Assembly: GCF_024763615.1 (NCBI RefSeq)
Contig: NC_077222.1
Span: 94,459,417 to 94,523,416 of the forward strand
DNA length: 64,000 nucleotides
Direction: 5' to 3'
Source of the DNA: Phlebotomus papatasi
Lineage: Eukaryota; Arthropoda; Insecta; Diptera; Psychodidae
In this document: positions 22,479 through 35,173 of the stretch, piece by piece
Numbering within the stretch: position 1 is the first letter of the stretch
Layout: every line of letters starts with the position of its first letter
Position numbers and translations under genes: made by a program
The notes under the pieces: model-generated
Told to the model about the DNA's origin: nothing
Seen by the model: the letters and a program-made list of their open reading frames with translations, nothing else
The model's database searches: none

Positions 22479-24810
22479 ATACGGCTATATTGTGCAGTCT
22501 GATGCTCTAGGTCTAGTTTTTCAAACATTTTTTTTAAACAATTTTATTTCCAAAGAACATCTTCACTCGTTGGCTAATTCACCCTATGCTTCCCCTACAA
22601 TTCTCTATATGCATTCGTTTTTAAATTTGATAAAACTCTAAGATTTCTATATAGCCCTACATTGCATTTCAACTGAGCCAATTTGAGAAATTTGAACTAA
22701 AGCACTGAAACTCTCCAATTGAGAATGTCTCCTAAATAGATCTCAACATGCAAAATCCTCATCTGAACTTTCCCACACAGCATCTTCGTGTTTTTCGTGG
22801 ATGAAACACAAGAAATTTCTGCCATATCTCAGGCACAAAATCTTCCATAAAGGGTTTCCTAAAGTCATCTCGACAGAGCAAAAATGCGTGTGTCTTTTCA
22901 TGTAAATTTCTCTCTTCCTCTTCCCCATCTTTCTTTTATTTTTTGTTTAGTTTCATTGACTGTGTTCCTTTGCAACCAACTGTTCACTTGAACATTGTAT
23001 ACAAATTAATGAGACACCCATCATTTGCCTTTAGCCCAAAGAAAATTAATGAGAATTGCAGAGTGAGAATTGCGCTTGTAACCCAAGTTAAAGAAGAAGA
23101 AAAAAAAACAAGAAGCCCATCGCAATATTTCCCTTCACTTTGGACAAATTTATTTCCTCGATGTCTTATCAAAAAATCCACAATAACATAACCGTGGAAG
23201 CTCACACTTTCAGTCTCTTATTATATACAAGTGTGATCACCAAAAACAGACAATTTTATGTATATCTTGCGTGTTCTTGACCATTTTAGCTTGTATAAGT
23301 AACTGTCTCAAGCGCAACGAACAAAAAAGCATATTAAGTTGAAAATTAATCAGGCAAACCATGCACATTTTAGATCTACTTTTTTTTCATTAAAAACATT
23401 AATGGAAATTCATGTTGAAATTCCCAAAAGCCACACCTTTCTTTTTACCTCAAAACACCAGTGCTTGTTAACAAAATCAACAATTGTAATTAAACTGTCT
23501 TGCTCTTGTTAACATTACCATCCCATAGCCACAATATTTCTCATTTGGCACATAAGCCTATTGACCCTTTCGCCCTGGAAAGGGTAATATGTACATTAAT
23601 AGGAATGAAAAACGAACAACCACGAAAAACGTGAAAATACGCAGGGAGTGAAAGAACTTTCCTTTCTTTCACATCACCGAAAAATCAATTAAAGTCACTC
23701 AAAGATTTCATTTTCAATATAAATGTATAAATACATTTATATACATATATTTTATATGAAAAATTTCCCCTCTTCCGACCACGCAAAAAAAAACAGGCGT
23801 CATTTTCGCATCTTTTTCCAACCATCAAACTCATTAAATACTTCTACATTACACGTGGGAATAACAAGATATATAGAAGGAAAGAGTGTGAGATTAATTT
23901 CATCAAGGTACATCATTTTCTTCTATTTTGGTATGAGTATTCAAGAGATGGTCATGATTTATATAAAATTGTCTGTTGGAGATTTTATATACATAGTATA
24001 AGCAATTCTTATGGCCGTAACATTTCTTCTCACTTGTATCAAATGTCAGTTTTAATTGATGCCTACCTAAGATGCAAGACAAGCGACTTCAGCTTCCTGC
24101 AAAATTTTATTCACTTTTAATGTGAGATGGTCTTTTTTCTCATCTCAAAAAAGGTGCAAGAAGTAAATGACTCTTGAGCAAAAGGCATAAGAAGTTATTT
24201 GGACTAAGGCTACACCAGATAACTTCCTTGAAAGATATTATACTCATTAGCCACTATGCAATTAAAAAAAAATACATAAAAAAATATATTAAGCATAAAA
24301 ATTACTGATACAAAATAATTTATAATTCAAATTTAATTTACGGAAAGAAAAAAAAAGATTTAATGCCGTCCACTGCCGTCTTAACTTTGCTAACCGACCT
24401 CCGGAGCAAATCGATGGAATTAGCTCACTAGTGAAAATAAAAGGATCCCCCAAGAACCTTTTCAAAATGTCGATTTTTTGGCGCTTATGTATCAAATAAA
24501 TAAACAAATAAAAACAATGAAACGGTAATCCTTAATGTTTATACAAAATTTCAAGAGATACTGTAGAATCTTTAAAAGATATCATAAGATAAATCATAAG
24601 ATCCATCCAAAAACATAAATGATCCCAAAATTTTTCTTTTATTTTTATTAGCAGTGTTTAAAAGATCTTTTTTTTATTTGTCTACCAAGGATTAATATCA
24701 CTACCCCTTATAAAGAATGTTTCAGAGAAACTCTAAAATCTAAATTCAATCTGAATATTTAATGAAAGCTTTATAGGTTATTGCACTATGTAAGCCCAGA
24801 TGGGTCACTT
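22479..24810. other. Plain intronic sequence
   Basis: No gene is seen. Overlapping short frames on both strands at 22743-23205 lack splice or domain support. The phrase CCACTGCCGTCTTA at about 24369 recurs at about 52130 in unrelated surroundings. Confidence 0.4.
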
Positions 24811-25240
24811 AAATAATAATAATAAAAATGCAGGCGCAACATTTCATGAAGGAACAAGCATCCTACAAAATTCAGATATGCTCACTTCATTTAGGGTTTA
24901 CTTAATATGAAGTCCAACTCCAAGGGTAACGAACAAGGGATCTGATCCTTCTAGAAGAGTTGGGCGAAAAACTAACAAACCATTCCCGAAAAAACAAGAG
25001 AGCTAAGAAACGTGCAAGGAGACTCGGATCGGACGGACTTTAAGGCATTGACCGTATGCTCAGAAAATGACTAAGCAGATGGAATACTGGAAGGAACAGG
25101 CGAAAAATAGTCAGGATTGAAAAATCTTAGCTCAAAAGACCCGGTCCCTTAAAAGAACCTTACCAGCCACCTAAGTAAGGGAATGTATACTCGATACACT
25201 TGCATCATAGGCCCGTTTAACCTATCACAAGTAGCTGAGT
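24811..25240 (-). mobile_element. SINE family A, copy 2, decayed and extended
   Basis: Read on the minus strand, the head remnants GCACTCAGCTACTTG and ATGATGCAAGTG (about 25198-25240) and the 3' part TTGTTCCTTCATGAAATGTT with a (TTA)n tail (24811-24865) match copies 1 and 3. The middle is 150 bp or so longer than in copy 3 and no longer alignable by eye. The box B is destroyed. Confidence 0.6.
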
Positions 25241-26955
25241 GCTCGTTATGAAATGTGAGTATCAAGATCAAGAGTTCAATTTCATTTCGGTTGTTATAAT
25301 TTTTCACTTTAAACATATTCGAACTGCATCTGCAGATTCCACTGTCATTTAACTTTACAGGTCATGGAACAGAGTACTCCATCAGTATTCATTTAAAAAA
25401 AAAATGTATGCCTTTCAATCTCGTTTGAGAAAAAACCAAGTCCCTTAATCATGAGACATACCGCTCGCTTTATAATAATAATTATCATTTAATTATTTTT
25501 ATGATTTAATTGAATACATAAAAATTCCAGTGGTAGCCTTAGTCTCTTTGGGAGAAAGAAGAATGTAAAGAAGCGGTATGTAAAATGATATGGGGAAAAG
25601 GCTTTTTGATGTTACCTAAATGTAATTTTGCAGTCATATTGCCAACAATCCATTAATTAACGCACAATGAAAGCTCCTGGCTATACCATATACAAATTTT
25701 CAATAAAGATAGTCAGATGCACATTAAATTTCACCACAACAACTGCCTTGCCAAGAAGAAGAACAGCAAAATTTAACATGTGAAGCATTTTTCATACTCT
25801 CAACTATCTCGTGACGTCTTATCATTGTCCATTTATCACACCATATACATACATATATTTCCCTATGCAACATCTCACTCTCATATTTGCCACATAATAA
25901 AACTTTCCTTGTCCATCCCCCACAATAAGTGGCAGAAGATGAGATTCACTATTTTAAAAGCCACAAATATAGAGGTGGAAAAATCCTTAGGCCATAGAGC
26001 GCATATAAAGTTTGTTATAATAACATGATGAAAAACGTGTGTACAAGAAGATTTTCAACACCAAAAAACTAGAAACGCACGTTTCAACACATCGTACCTC
26101 CCACTGGCAGTTTTAAAATGGGGAGAGAAAGATTCCATAATTGCGATATATAGAAAATTGATGGATTATTTGATGCAATTGAAACAAGGTATAAGTGCAC
26201 CTAATGCTAGTAACTTGGCATATTTGCAAGACCTTCTTGTATTCACCCAATGATTATAGACATTTTCATTCATCCACCTCACCTTTTAAAAACGCCCAGA
26301 AGTTGAGAATTTTATTGCATTTGCCCATGCCAAAGAAGAAAATAAAGAATTCCATCAATAATACTCCTATAACCACTTCTTCCATACATAGTATAAATAA
26401 CCTTTATCGCGCTTACATGAGTAGTTACAATGCGTGCAAAATATATTCAATTTCCACCCTCTGGCCATTGAGGAGAGTATCAAGTGGCGCAATATTTTCT
26501 GCTAACACCCCAATTAGAATCAGATGTTTAGAAAGTAAATAGTAATTTACAGAGAGAATTCCTCCAAGGTACAAGGAGGAAGTTTTTTTTTATTTTTGCA
26601 TTTATTTTTCAACCTAATCCACTATAGGAAAATGATAGGAGAGAAATTCCCGCCAACAGGTGTTTTTTGTTGTGGTGCATAATACATATATAAGAAGAAA
26701 TTGAGAATATCTTTATTGAAAATTTCTCTCTCAATTTCTTCTAATATCTAGACCACAATTGAGGTAAGGAATGGAAAGTTCTTCATGATCAATTGTCGAT
26801 CACAAATAAAAGAAAATGTCATAAAAACTTACTTGTGTTAAATAAAAGATAAAAAATAAATTTTAACATAGATTAGACACAACATAATTTAATTAAATAA
26901 TTTCAGTATTTCAAATCTCCTACAGATTTAGAACTTGCTACATTTAAAACAATTA
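25241..26955. other. Plain intronic sequence
   Basis: No gene or clear repeat is seen. The open frame at 26195-26542 has no domain, no clear splice sites and a low-complexity composition. Confidence 0.4.
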
Positions 26956-27170
26956 GGGGGAAGTGGGGCACCTTTGAAAATGGGGCACTTTTGAAATTAG
27001 GATTTTTCACCTAATTTTAAATAAAATTGAGCTTTATCGTGATATAATTCAGCTACACAAACAGATTGAGAAGCTAAATTATATTACGATAAGGCTCAAT
27101 TTTATTTGAAAATAGATGAAAAATCCCAATTTCAAAGGTGCCCCGCTTTCAAAGGTGCCCCACTTCCCCC
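26956..27170. mobile_element. MITE family 'GGGGGAAGTGGGGCACC', copy 3 (best preserved)
   Basis: Tips GGGGGAAGTGGGGCACCTTT and the exact-complement right end pair; the duplicated inner motif TGGGGCACTTTTGAAATT extends the stem to about 60 bp. TA flanks both sides (26954-26955, 27171-27172), as in Tc1/mariner-type elements. The inner half again shows AAGCTAAATTATATTACGAT. It is non-coding. Confidence 0.85.
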
Positions 27171-27245
27171 TAAGTACCTTTCAGACAGATTTAAAGGATA
27201 CTCAAATGCGCAAAAATAGGAGAGAAATGCGCTGACTGATATTTT
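27171..27245. repeat. Repeat shared with 21270-21350
   Basis: TAAGTACCTTTCA...TTTAAAGG...AGGAGAGAA occurs in the same order and orientation next to two members of the same MITE family, suggesting it belongs to a longer parent element. Confidence 0.6.
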
Positions 27246-27439
27246 TCCAAATCTGCAAAAGTCCAATTTTCCCGAGCTGCCAAGGGAAAAGTGTATTTGA
27301 ATTTTCCGTAAAAACAAAAATACAGCCCCTTCGAGCAAAAGATTTTCACGGTAAATATTAACCCTGAAAAACCCTCTGTAACTTGTAATAGTGGTTTCTC
27401 CGAAAAGATACTTCAAATATGACAACACAAAATATGATA

Positions 27440-27656
27440 AGGGGAAGTTCCCATGCTTTAGATGGTTCCAAGCTTCATAATGATTAAATTTTTTTTATGT
27501 TCCTGAATAAATGTGACTTCGCGATATATTTTAAAAACAAGACAGCTACCCCTAGTTTTTAAAACATAGGTGCAATGAGTCACAATAATTGAAGAACATA
27601 GGAAAAATTTAATTATTATAAAGCTTGGGACCGTGTAAAGCATGGGCACCTTCCCC
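27440..27656. mobile_element. MITE 'GGGGAAGTTCCCATGCTTTA', long inverted ends
   Basis: GGGGAAGTTCCCATGCTTTA pairs with the complement of TAAAGCATGGGCACCTTCCCC. Pairing continues through CCAAGCTTCATAAT and TTATGTTC, giving arms of about 75 bp. TA follows the right end and TA plus one base precedes the left. Total is about 217 bp; non-coding. Confidence 0.8.
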
Positions 27657-28078
27657 TACATCAGAATTATCTTTTAATTTCACTTTTCAAACCTAGGGAA
27701 AAGGCTAGGCTTTCAATTTTTTAAGGAAATGTGAGGTGTTGGGCAAGCTATTAGAATGTATAGTCGTAAGTTCGATTCATTTAGTAAAATAAAAAAGTCA
27801 ACTTTTATGAAGCTGCAATATTACGAACCTACAAAGTTTTCTCCCTAATTATGACTAATAAACGTTTGGCAAATAAATCTTTAACCATTTAAAAGTAAAA
27901 ATTACAAAAAAAAACCATTATTTTTTTTAAATAAGTTTGTTATTCTTCTCAGTTTTAATGGTTTTAATTGTTTAAGGTGTGGTTTTAAAAATCCTTTTTT
28001 TAAGTTTCGTGAAAATTTTCTATAATTCCTGTATTTGTATTTAAATATTAGGGAAAAAAACATAATTAAATTTAATTA

Positions 28079-28280
28079 GGGGAATATAGGCATGGTTCGA
28101 GTGAACCTTCAAAAGATGCAAATTTTCTCTTTGTTTGCAAAGAGCTGACTTGCCATTTCTCATCTCGTGTTATGAGCTTAATAATTATCTATCTTATGGC
28201 TAAGAAATTAACTTTGCAAACAAAGAGAAAAATTGCGTTGTTTGAAGGCTCACTCTGTGCGAACCATGCCAACATTCCCC
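28079..28280. mobile_element. MITE 'GGGGAATATAGGCATGGTTCG', 202 bp
   Basis: The left end GGGGAATATAGGCATGGTTC and the complement of the right end (GGGGAATGTTGGCATGGTTC) pair. The arms extend through CTCTTTGTTTGCAAAG for about 65 bp. TA flanks both sides (28077-28078, 28281-28282). It is non-coding. Confidence 0.85.
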
Positions 28281-30376
28281 TATTGCGTTTCTTGATTTAA
28301 AGTATTATCCAGAATCTAGACGTAATAAAATAATTTGTTCTATAAAATGAGCCTAACATTATGTTCTCTGTTTGACTAGAGCTTTGAATATTTCGGAAGC
28401 TTTCACACTTTATTTGTTAATTTTTTTTATGCTTTAAAATTTTCTCTACCTTGATCTTTGTATTCATTTTAGGATTGATCCAAATACAAATTTATAAAAA
28501 TACTAAAAATAGTAGGTTAGATTGTTAAGAATCTCACCTAATAGTAGAATAGTAAATTTGAAAAAGCGTTCTAGGAAATTATTTGGATATTACTCTCTTG
28601 CAAAATTGTTATAAAACTTTTTGGCCCTTTAAAAAGAATCAACGGATCTACGGTGATCCAAAGAAAAATCAATTTTTCTAACTTTATTTAGAAAAAGATA
28701 AAGTAACTGTCTATAGTCAAAAAAGTTGCTTTTGTTTTTGGTTATGTGTGATCAACTCAATGGTCCTTAAAGGGTCAACCCATCGTAATGCAAACTAATC
28801 TGAAAAATATACAGAATTTCATCGCAAGTTTTATCGTCATGTCATCATGTACAAGAAATCAGGCGGAAAAAAATTAATTAAAACCACAATCTAGACTTTG
28901 CGTGTTAAAATGCGAAAGTCTCTCTCTCTCTCAGTTTATCTATATATGGAAAAATTGAATGATGTGTCATCCAGACAGGATTATAAATTATAACTTTGAA
29001 TAATTGTCTTTCACTCCTTCATATTGTATCATCTCATAGTTGGTATCAATGATGAAGGAAAACACTTCAATTACCCATAGTCCAATGTAAATTATTTAAA
29101 TGACCTCTCACCTCGACTCTCCCACAAAATTCAAGCATTTCTTCGACCAATTGCCAATTGTTTGATTCTTTTCACTCACATAACCAAAAGCCACACACTC
29201 TGGAGGATGCTAGCTGGATAAATTACACAACTAACAAAAGGCATGAGAGATGTAAATATTTCAAATCAAACTCCCCTATCATAGGAGTGAGACTTTAGAA
29301 TAAAAATCCTCATACAATAGACACTTAATATTGATTCCATTGAGATTTCCTCCACCTCTTTTCAGTCTCTCTCTCAATACGTGATATTCAATAGATAAAC
29401 ATTTCATTTTCAATTTCAATCTCCCCATTCTCAATTTGGCTTTGAATTGTTGCTGCCGCATTGGACTTTTTTTTCTACCTCCTTTTCTTTCAATATCACA
29501 GGGAAAAATACACAACACGATCTCTTGAGTGATCGTGGAAGTAAACACGTGCTTCAGGTCATGATATCTCTCCTCCAGAGACAATTGTGTATGCATAATC
29601 TGTAGATTGAGGTGTCAGTGAAAAAGTGTACTTTAAACACCCAATATTTGAATGTTTTCTCAAAAACAGAAAAAAAATAATAATAAAAGATAAAAGTGCA
29701 ATGAGGAAAAAGATTTTTGTACGTGCACACAAAAGGTGAAAGAGTTTGAACGTGTGATCAGAGTGAAAAAAAAAACTATCTCAATAACTTGACATGTTAC
29801 GCACTTTTACGATTTATTCTGTGTAATTTACATTTTTACCTTTTCTTGGGCGCCCAAGAAGAAATGTTTGAAAAACGTACCGCACTCACAAAAGACTTTC
29901 ATCATGATGGAAAAAAAAGAGATTTTCGCGCCTCAATTGCATGAAAAACATGCAGCATTCATAAAAAGATCTGTTTATTCTTAAATATTAGACTTTGAAA
30001 AATTCCTGGAAATATTTTCTTTTCTCTGATTTTTTTTTAAATAGTAATAGCGTTACGTAAATGAATGATATAAAGGGATCCAGACTTCTTGTAAGCAAGA
30101 TTTGCAATTAGAAAGATGACGGTGAAATTTATAAAACACAGTACCAGTAAAAATTTGCAATACATTTCTGATGACCTAAAGGAGATACGTAGATTCGAAC
30201 GTGGATCAACTGGGGCACCACCGAACACGGGGTACAACCGAACACTGCGATTTTTTAACTAGATATTAGATTTTAGAGGAGGAAACCTTCATGAATTCAT
30301 CGTCATAGTCCAAGTAGTTCAGAAATAAAATCAGTGGTCGGTTCTACCCCATGTTCGGTAGTGCCCATGGGTACTT
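28281..30376. other. Plain intronic sequence
   Basis: It includes (TC)7 at 28919-28932. The 105-codon frame on the minus strand at 29279-29596 has no recognisable domain. No gene is seen. Confidence 0.4.
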
Positions 30377-30726
30377 GAAATTACACTCAAAGTGGCCGAA
30401 ATTAGAAACTGGCCGAAATTTGGCACACTATCCCTAACCTTAAAATTCTGTCGAAACCGCAATTTTTAACGAAAATTGCTCCCAATATGTAGGGACCTAG
30501 TTAGGGGAAAACTTTCAGACTTCGCACATACCCTGGCTACGAAAATTTCATATTTTCCCACCGTAGCCAGAGTATGTGCGAAGTCTGAAAGTTTTCCCCT
30601 AATAAGGTCCCTACATATTGGGAGCAATTTTCGTTAAAAATTGCGGTTTCGACAGAATTTTAAGGTTAGGGGAAGTGTGCCAAACTTCGGCCAGCTTCTA
30701 TTTTCGGCCACTTTGAGTGTAATTTC
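30377..30726. mobile_element. 350-bp near-perfect foldback element
   Basis: Two arms of equal length (165 nt; 30377-30541 and 30562-30726) are separated by a 20-nt spacer. The central part GGGGAAAACTTTCAGACTTC...GGCTACG is almost mismatch-free, as is ACATATTGGGAGCAATTTTC further out. Internal GGGGAA tips suggest a smaller element nested in a larger palindrome. The outer end (GGCCGAAATT, TGGCACACTA) recurs alone at 33481-33530. An RNA from either strand would fold into a very long hairpin. Confidence 0.85.
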
Positions 30727-31083
30727 GGCCAAGCAAATAAATTAATTAAAATTATGTATGTAATCTTCTAATGGTCAATGAATTCATTTTGCTTTTAAAT
30801 ATTTATTCATTTTAGGATGTATTAACACAAAGATCGTTTAATTATAGGTATAATTTTAATTTAAATTGCGTAGTAAAAACTTAGTGTGGAAAGAGTCTTA
30901 CAAAAAATGTGACGGATCGATTGTCTTTCTAGAAGTCTTGTAATTTGTGGTGAAGTGCAGAAGGTTTTCCTTCGGTGTTTTTCATGAAAATTGATTGTTT
31001 CTGTTTTTGTTAATAGTGAATCAATCTTTAAATTTCGGGTGAAATTTCCCAAGTGGTGTGTAGACACCATTGGCGCAGGTAAT

Positions 31084-31139
31084 TTCCTTAAAAAGCGACT
31101 TTTTGACAAAAAATGCTCCTAATGTGTAGGTGCTATTAC
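31084..31139. mobile_element. Lone MITE end, 'GGAGCATTTTTTG' type
   Basis: On the minus strand it reads AGCACCTACACATTAGGAGC then ATTTTTTGTC, the same pattern as arms in 30377-30726 (CCTACATATTGGGAGCAATT) and 36020-36161. Confidence 0.45.
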
Positions 31140-32661
31140 TGAAAATAATTCATAAAAACTAAAACATTAGGGATGCTCTTGATAAAGAGATTTATTCTTC
31201 GAAAACAAATTGAAATATTTCACGATATTTCCATGCAAAATACCAATCCTAAAGCCCTTTTTCATGATTTCAACGCAGTACTTTTTAGTTTGTTTATTGC
31301 TGTAAAACATGTAACTTTCATTGTTAACAGAAAATGGGTTGTTTGAAGTGGTGGAAGTTTTGTACCTTTTCCTATGAAATCAAAAATAGCCCAATGTATA
31401 CATAAATATCATCCAAGCGAGGTGTTAAACAAATTTCCATTTTGTATATATAAAAAATCACTAGGCAGAAAACCAGGAGATATGGTAGTGTAATAGAAAA
31501 AAAACACAAAGATGCAAGAAAAATCATACAAATTTGTTGTGAGAGAAAGAAAAGAATATTGAGGTGGAAACTGCAAAATGAAAGTGTGTCGGCCCTCTAA
31601 AAGTACATTTGTAGGTTTTTTCTTCTTTCCTTACTTCACCCAAAGTGCTTAAACAGAAAATTTTTTAACCACAAAATTTTTCAACTTTTACTTCACTTCA
31701 CCCTGAAGCGACACTCAAGACAAATTTGTCCAAAAATTCATACACTTGACTTTAGCTTTTGCAAAATCACCATATAATTTAGCGCGACATACTTCCGGTG
31801 ATCTACCCAAAAATACCATCATCATCATCCTCTCAAAGAGGTTTTTTTTCTTGGTCTTATAGGAATTACATGGTTAATAAACCAACTTATGTGAAATTCT
31901 ACATTTTCTGTGTCTAGTCTCACTATAATTTTCCATCTTTTAATGAAAATGAAAATACACACTAAACCTCAAACAAATCCCATCAACACGAGTTACCACT
32001 TTATCCACATTAATCTCTTCCCTATATACAACCAGTCTTTGTCTAAAAACCCAACATAACAATTGCAGAAAAAGCCTCAATACCTTTTGAGAATAATTAC
32101 ATTCCATTATGTTTAGTTACAGAAATTTCGTATATGGACTAAAAATTATGACTATCCCAATTAGATTTTCAATCAGATACTTTTCACTTATACCAACTAA
32201 ACAGCATGACACTCAAAATCTCTTGAAAATAAAATACATTATATTTTATTCTCATTAATTCACAGAAAAAAAAATCTCTCCCATTTGTCATTTTCTACAC
32301 TCTTAGTCCCCTCTGCATGATTATGTAACTTTACCAATTTTGTGACAATACAATTGAATTTCCCTTTCTATTGTAAAAAATTACACATATGAAGTAACGA
32401 AAGATAAAAACTCCCTCTTTCATGAAGTGCAAAAAAAATCCCATGCAAATCATTTCCATGTAATTTTTCAGTTGTGAAACTTTGCCAAGTGACTTTGGAT
32501 CAAGATTAAAAGTGTCGCAGTGAAAAACATGCCTTCAATTTAGAGATTGGCATCAAGAGATAGACCAAGTGTAGCATGTTCCATTCAAGCCACAATTGAA
32601 TTGATTAGGGCTGCTGATATTTTATTAGGAGGATTAAAAAAGTTATTGAACTTAGCAGGGA
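31140..32661. other. Plain intronic sequence
   Basis: A+T-rich sequence with poly-A runs and ATCATCATCATCC at about 31817. No gene or repeat is seen. Confidence 0.4.
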
Positions 32662-33042
32662 TCCATCAAGCTTAATAAAAAGTGAAGCTATTTTTCACTT
32701 TTTCTTGTAAAAATTTTGCAGATATTGCTCCGCAACTTATGGCCTCTACACACTAGAGAAATTTATGTCCATATTGAAACAAATTCCCTACGCCTGTGTA
32801 GGAAAAACTCTTCAATATGGACATAAATTTCTCTAGTGTGTAGAGGCCAATAAACAAATTTGCTCGTAGTTCTTGTATTATTTCGGCAAACATTACGAAA
32901 CATGTATTTTTATATTGCTTTTAATGCACGATTTCGAAATATATAACACTGATAAGTCAATTCTCTTTAGGAAAAAACTTGCCAATAGTCTTCAGTACCT
33001 CTATGCAAAAACGTATTAAAAAATGAAATGTAGAGAGGCCCC
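32662..33042. repeat. Dispersed repeat M, copy 1, carrying a 108-bp insertion
   Basis: Outside the hairpin element at 32741-32848 the sequence aligns in inverted orientation with 58841-59106 over about 270 bp. Long identical runs include AAATTTTGCAGATATTGCTC and AAGTCAATTCTCTTTAGGAA. Its class is unknown; no coding sequence or terminal repeats are obvious. Confidence 0.8.
32741..32848. mobile_element. 108-bp hairpin MITE with perfect 38-bp inverted repeats
   Basis: GGCCTCTACACACTAGAGAA (32741 on) pairs exactly with 32811-32848 over 38 bp, leaving a 32-nt loop. The homologous site at 58841-59106 lacks it, so it is a genuine insertion. The junction is best explained by a TA target. Size and shape resemble a microRNA precursor. 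Related tips are at 36020-36161. Confidence 0.9.
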
Positions 33043-35173
33043 TGAACTTAGCGATCTCTTATTTAAATACAGATAAGATGTCTTTACTAATTATGAAATT
33101 TAAAATGAAGAAAAAACTGTAATATTAAAAGTTTACCATTAAATTGTTATTCAGATGTATCGTTTTTATAATTGTATTATAATTTTATAGTTTGTGAACA
33201 ATAGGTGTTTTTCACTCTTACAAGGCTTATTCGAACCTTGTAGATAGTTTATCGTTTTTGTTTTTCTAAAAATATTCCCAATAAATTTTAAAATGAATAA
33301 AAATTTAGACATAAGCTTTGGGTAATATTTCGCCCATAGCACCTTGCCCTCCGGTATTCTTTCAAAGTCTCTTTTTCACATCATCTCGTTCGCAGAAGCA
33401 ACAACTTTGTTATTTTCACATTGTACAATCTCTAAGGTATATTAAAAAACTATAAATTCATGGAAATTTGGGAAACAAAAGAAGTGACCGAAATTGCAAA
33501 CTGTCCGAAGTTTGGTGCAGTTACCCTATTCAAATGTATTTTCAGTACTTTCTATTAAGAATCAAATGATTTAAAATCAATAACATATTTTCTACATTTT
33601 ACGATCTTGTCTACACGAAAAGAATCGCCAAGTCAAATAACACCCTAAATGGCACCATGAATGGAACACTCTGTAACTTTCAAACATTAATAACTTGCCC
33701 TAAACATTTATTCCATATGAAAATTGGCAAAGAAGTTGAAGAGCTAAACTGAGGAATTGTTCAGAAAATTAGAGTGAATGAATATGGAAGGGAGGAGGTA
33801 CACAGTTTCAAATGGATTATTTCCTGTACTTTTCATCCAAACAACATAATGAGTGAAGAACTTTCCACGTGAAAAAAAAGGTTCAATCTTTGGAGAAAAC
33901 TTTCGCTTGTCCTCCAGCAAAATCTCATCACATAGTGGAAAAACATTGAGTTTCGACAAAGCTCTCTTTCCACATAGCGAAATAAATAACTCTTGATTTT
34001 TCAAATAACACTATATGTGTATTTGCCAATTCCTTCCTTCTTCCACCTTCTTAAATTGGCAGTAAAAACACATTCCAAGACAAGATCACTCATTCACTCC
34101 TCTCTGTGCACCCTCAATACAACACAAGATTTTCTACTTTACAATTTGCATAATCAAATACCAAAAGTACATATCGAGCTAAATTGCATCTCCTATTTTG
34201 AAAATTCAAAACCGCCACAAGACAAAAATAATACTCATTTTCACTAATAACGATAATCTCACACCTTCTTCTTCTTCTCTGTAACATGCCGCACAATAAC
34301 ATTGGAAGAAGGTAAAAGCTGTTTGGCGATTGTGGCAAATAAAATCTAGTTCTTCATCTTTGACTGCATATTTTGAAGCCACCCAGAGATCACACATTTT
34401 ATCCCAACACCTAGCTATTTTTCCTCCAAACACCAACCAACAATTTATCCAATCTTCAGTGCAAAATAGTCATAATAATTGCCCATGAGACACAAGCCGA
34501 CATCATATACCAAGAGTTCGCAGAAGGTGGAGAAGGTTGGAGATACCGACGCAAGATAATTATCATGAAATAATTGAAATGAATCGAATAAATGGCGGAA
34601 TTGTTCAATTTTGATGAGAGAAATTAGCATCTGTTGAGACATATGAGAAAATATTTCAGTCATTTTCCCTGACCACACATTAATAAAAGCGCCATAGGAG
34701 ACTTTATATGCCTTTTTCTTACGACTTTGCCCTCTTTCCCTTAGCCCCCCTAATAGATGCATTTTGCGCCACATGACGTGGAAGTAGACAGGGAAGAAAT
34801 AATTGTAACCTGGCAATGGAATAGTGAAAGAAATGCTCACAGATGATGCATGAAAAATCAACCAAGAAAACAAAAAAAAAAACACTTTCATTTATGCAAT
34901 TGAGTGAAATTGAAGAGCTTAGTAAAGTTAAACTTAGCGTGAAAATCATACACTAAAGTTTGCCAATAAAATATTTAATGAATTACCTTCAGATAAAAAC
35001 AAGGATATTGGAACAACCTTTGTGACTCTGCAGAATGCTCGAAATGTCAAAAAAAAATCTTAAATAATTAAGTTCAAGTAGTCTATTTTAGTAAGGAAAT
35101 ACATATACGATAGGCTGATCTTGCTTTGTATATCTCGTATATCACTCCGTTTAATTTTTTTTTTGTTACTATA
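33043..35173. other. Plain intronic sequence with a lone foldback end
   Basis: 33481-33530 (GTGACCGAAATTGCAAACTG, then TCCGAAGTTTGG) matches the outer end of the foldback at 30377-30726. The 148-codon minus-strand frame at 34445-34891 starts with ATG and a hydrophobic leader-like stretch. That stretch partly reflects a poly-A tract read as Phe, and the length is within chance. No exon is supported. Confidence 0.4.

Noticed and set aside
24364..24382. Shared phrase CCACTGCCGTCTTA, also near 52130
   Set aside because: The match is only about 15 nt and does not extend, so it is not enough for a repeat family.
34206..34436. Cys- and acidic-rich minus frame that looked exon-like
   Set aside because: A GTGTGAG donor is possible, but the upstream acceptor is weak, no domain is recognised and the length is ordinary for chance.
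34445..34891. 148-codon minus-strand frame with ATG and a hydrophobic leader-like start
   Set aside because: The leader partly reflects a homopolymer read as Phe. No domain is recognisable, and with about 7% stop codons the longest chance frame over 128,000 codon positions is expected near 120-150 codons.
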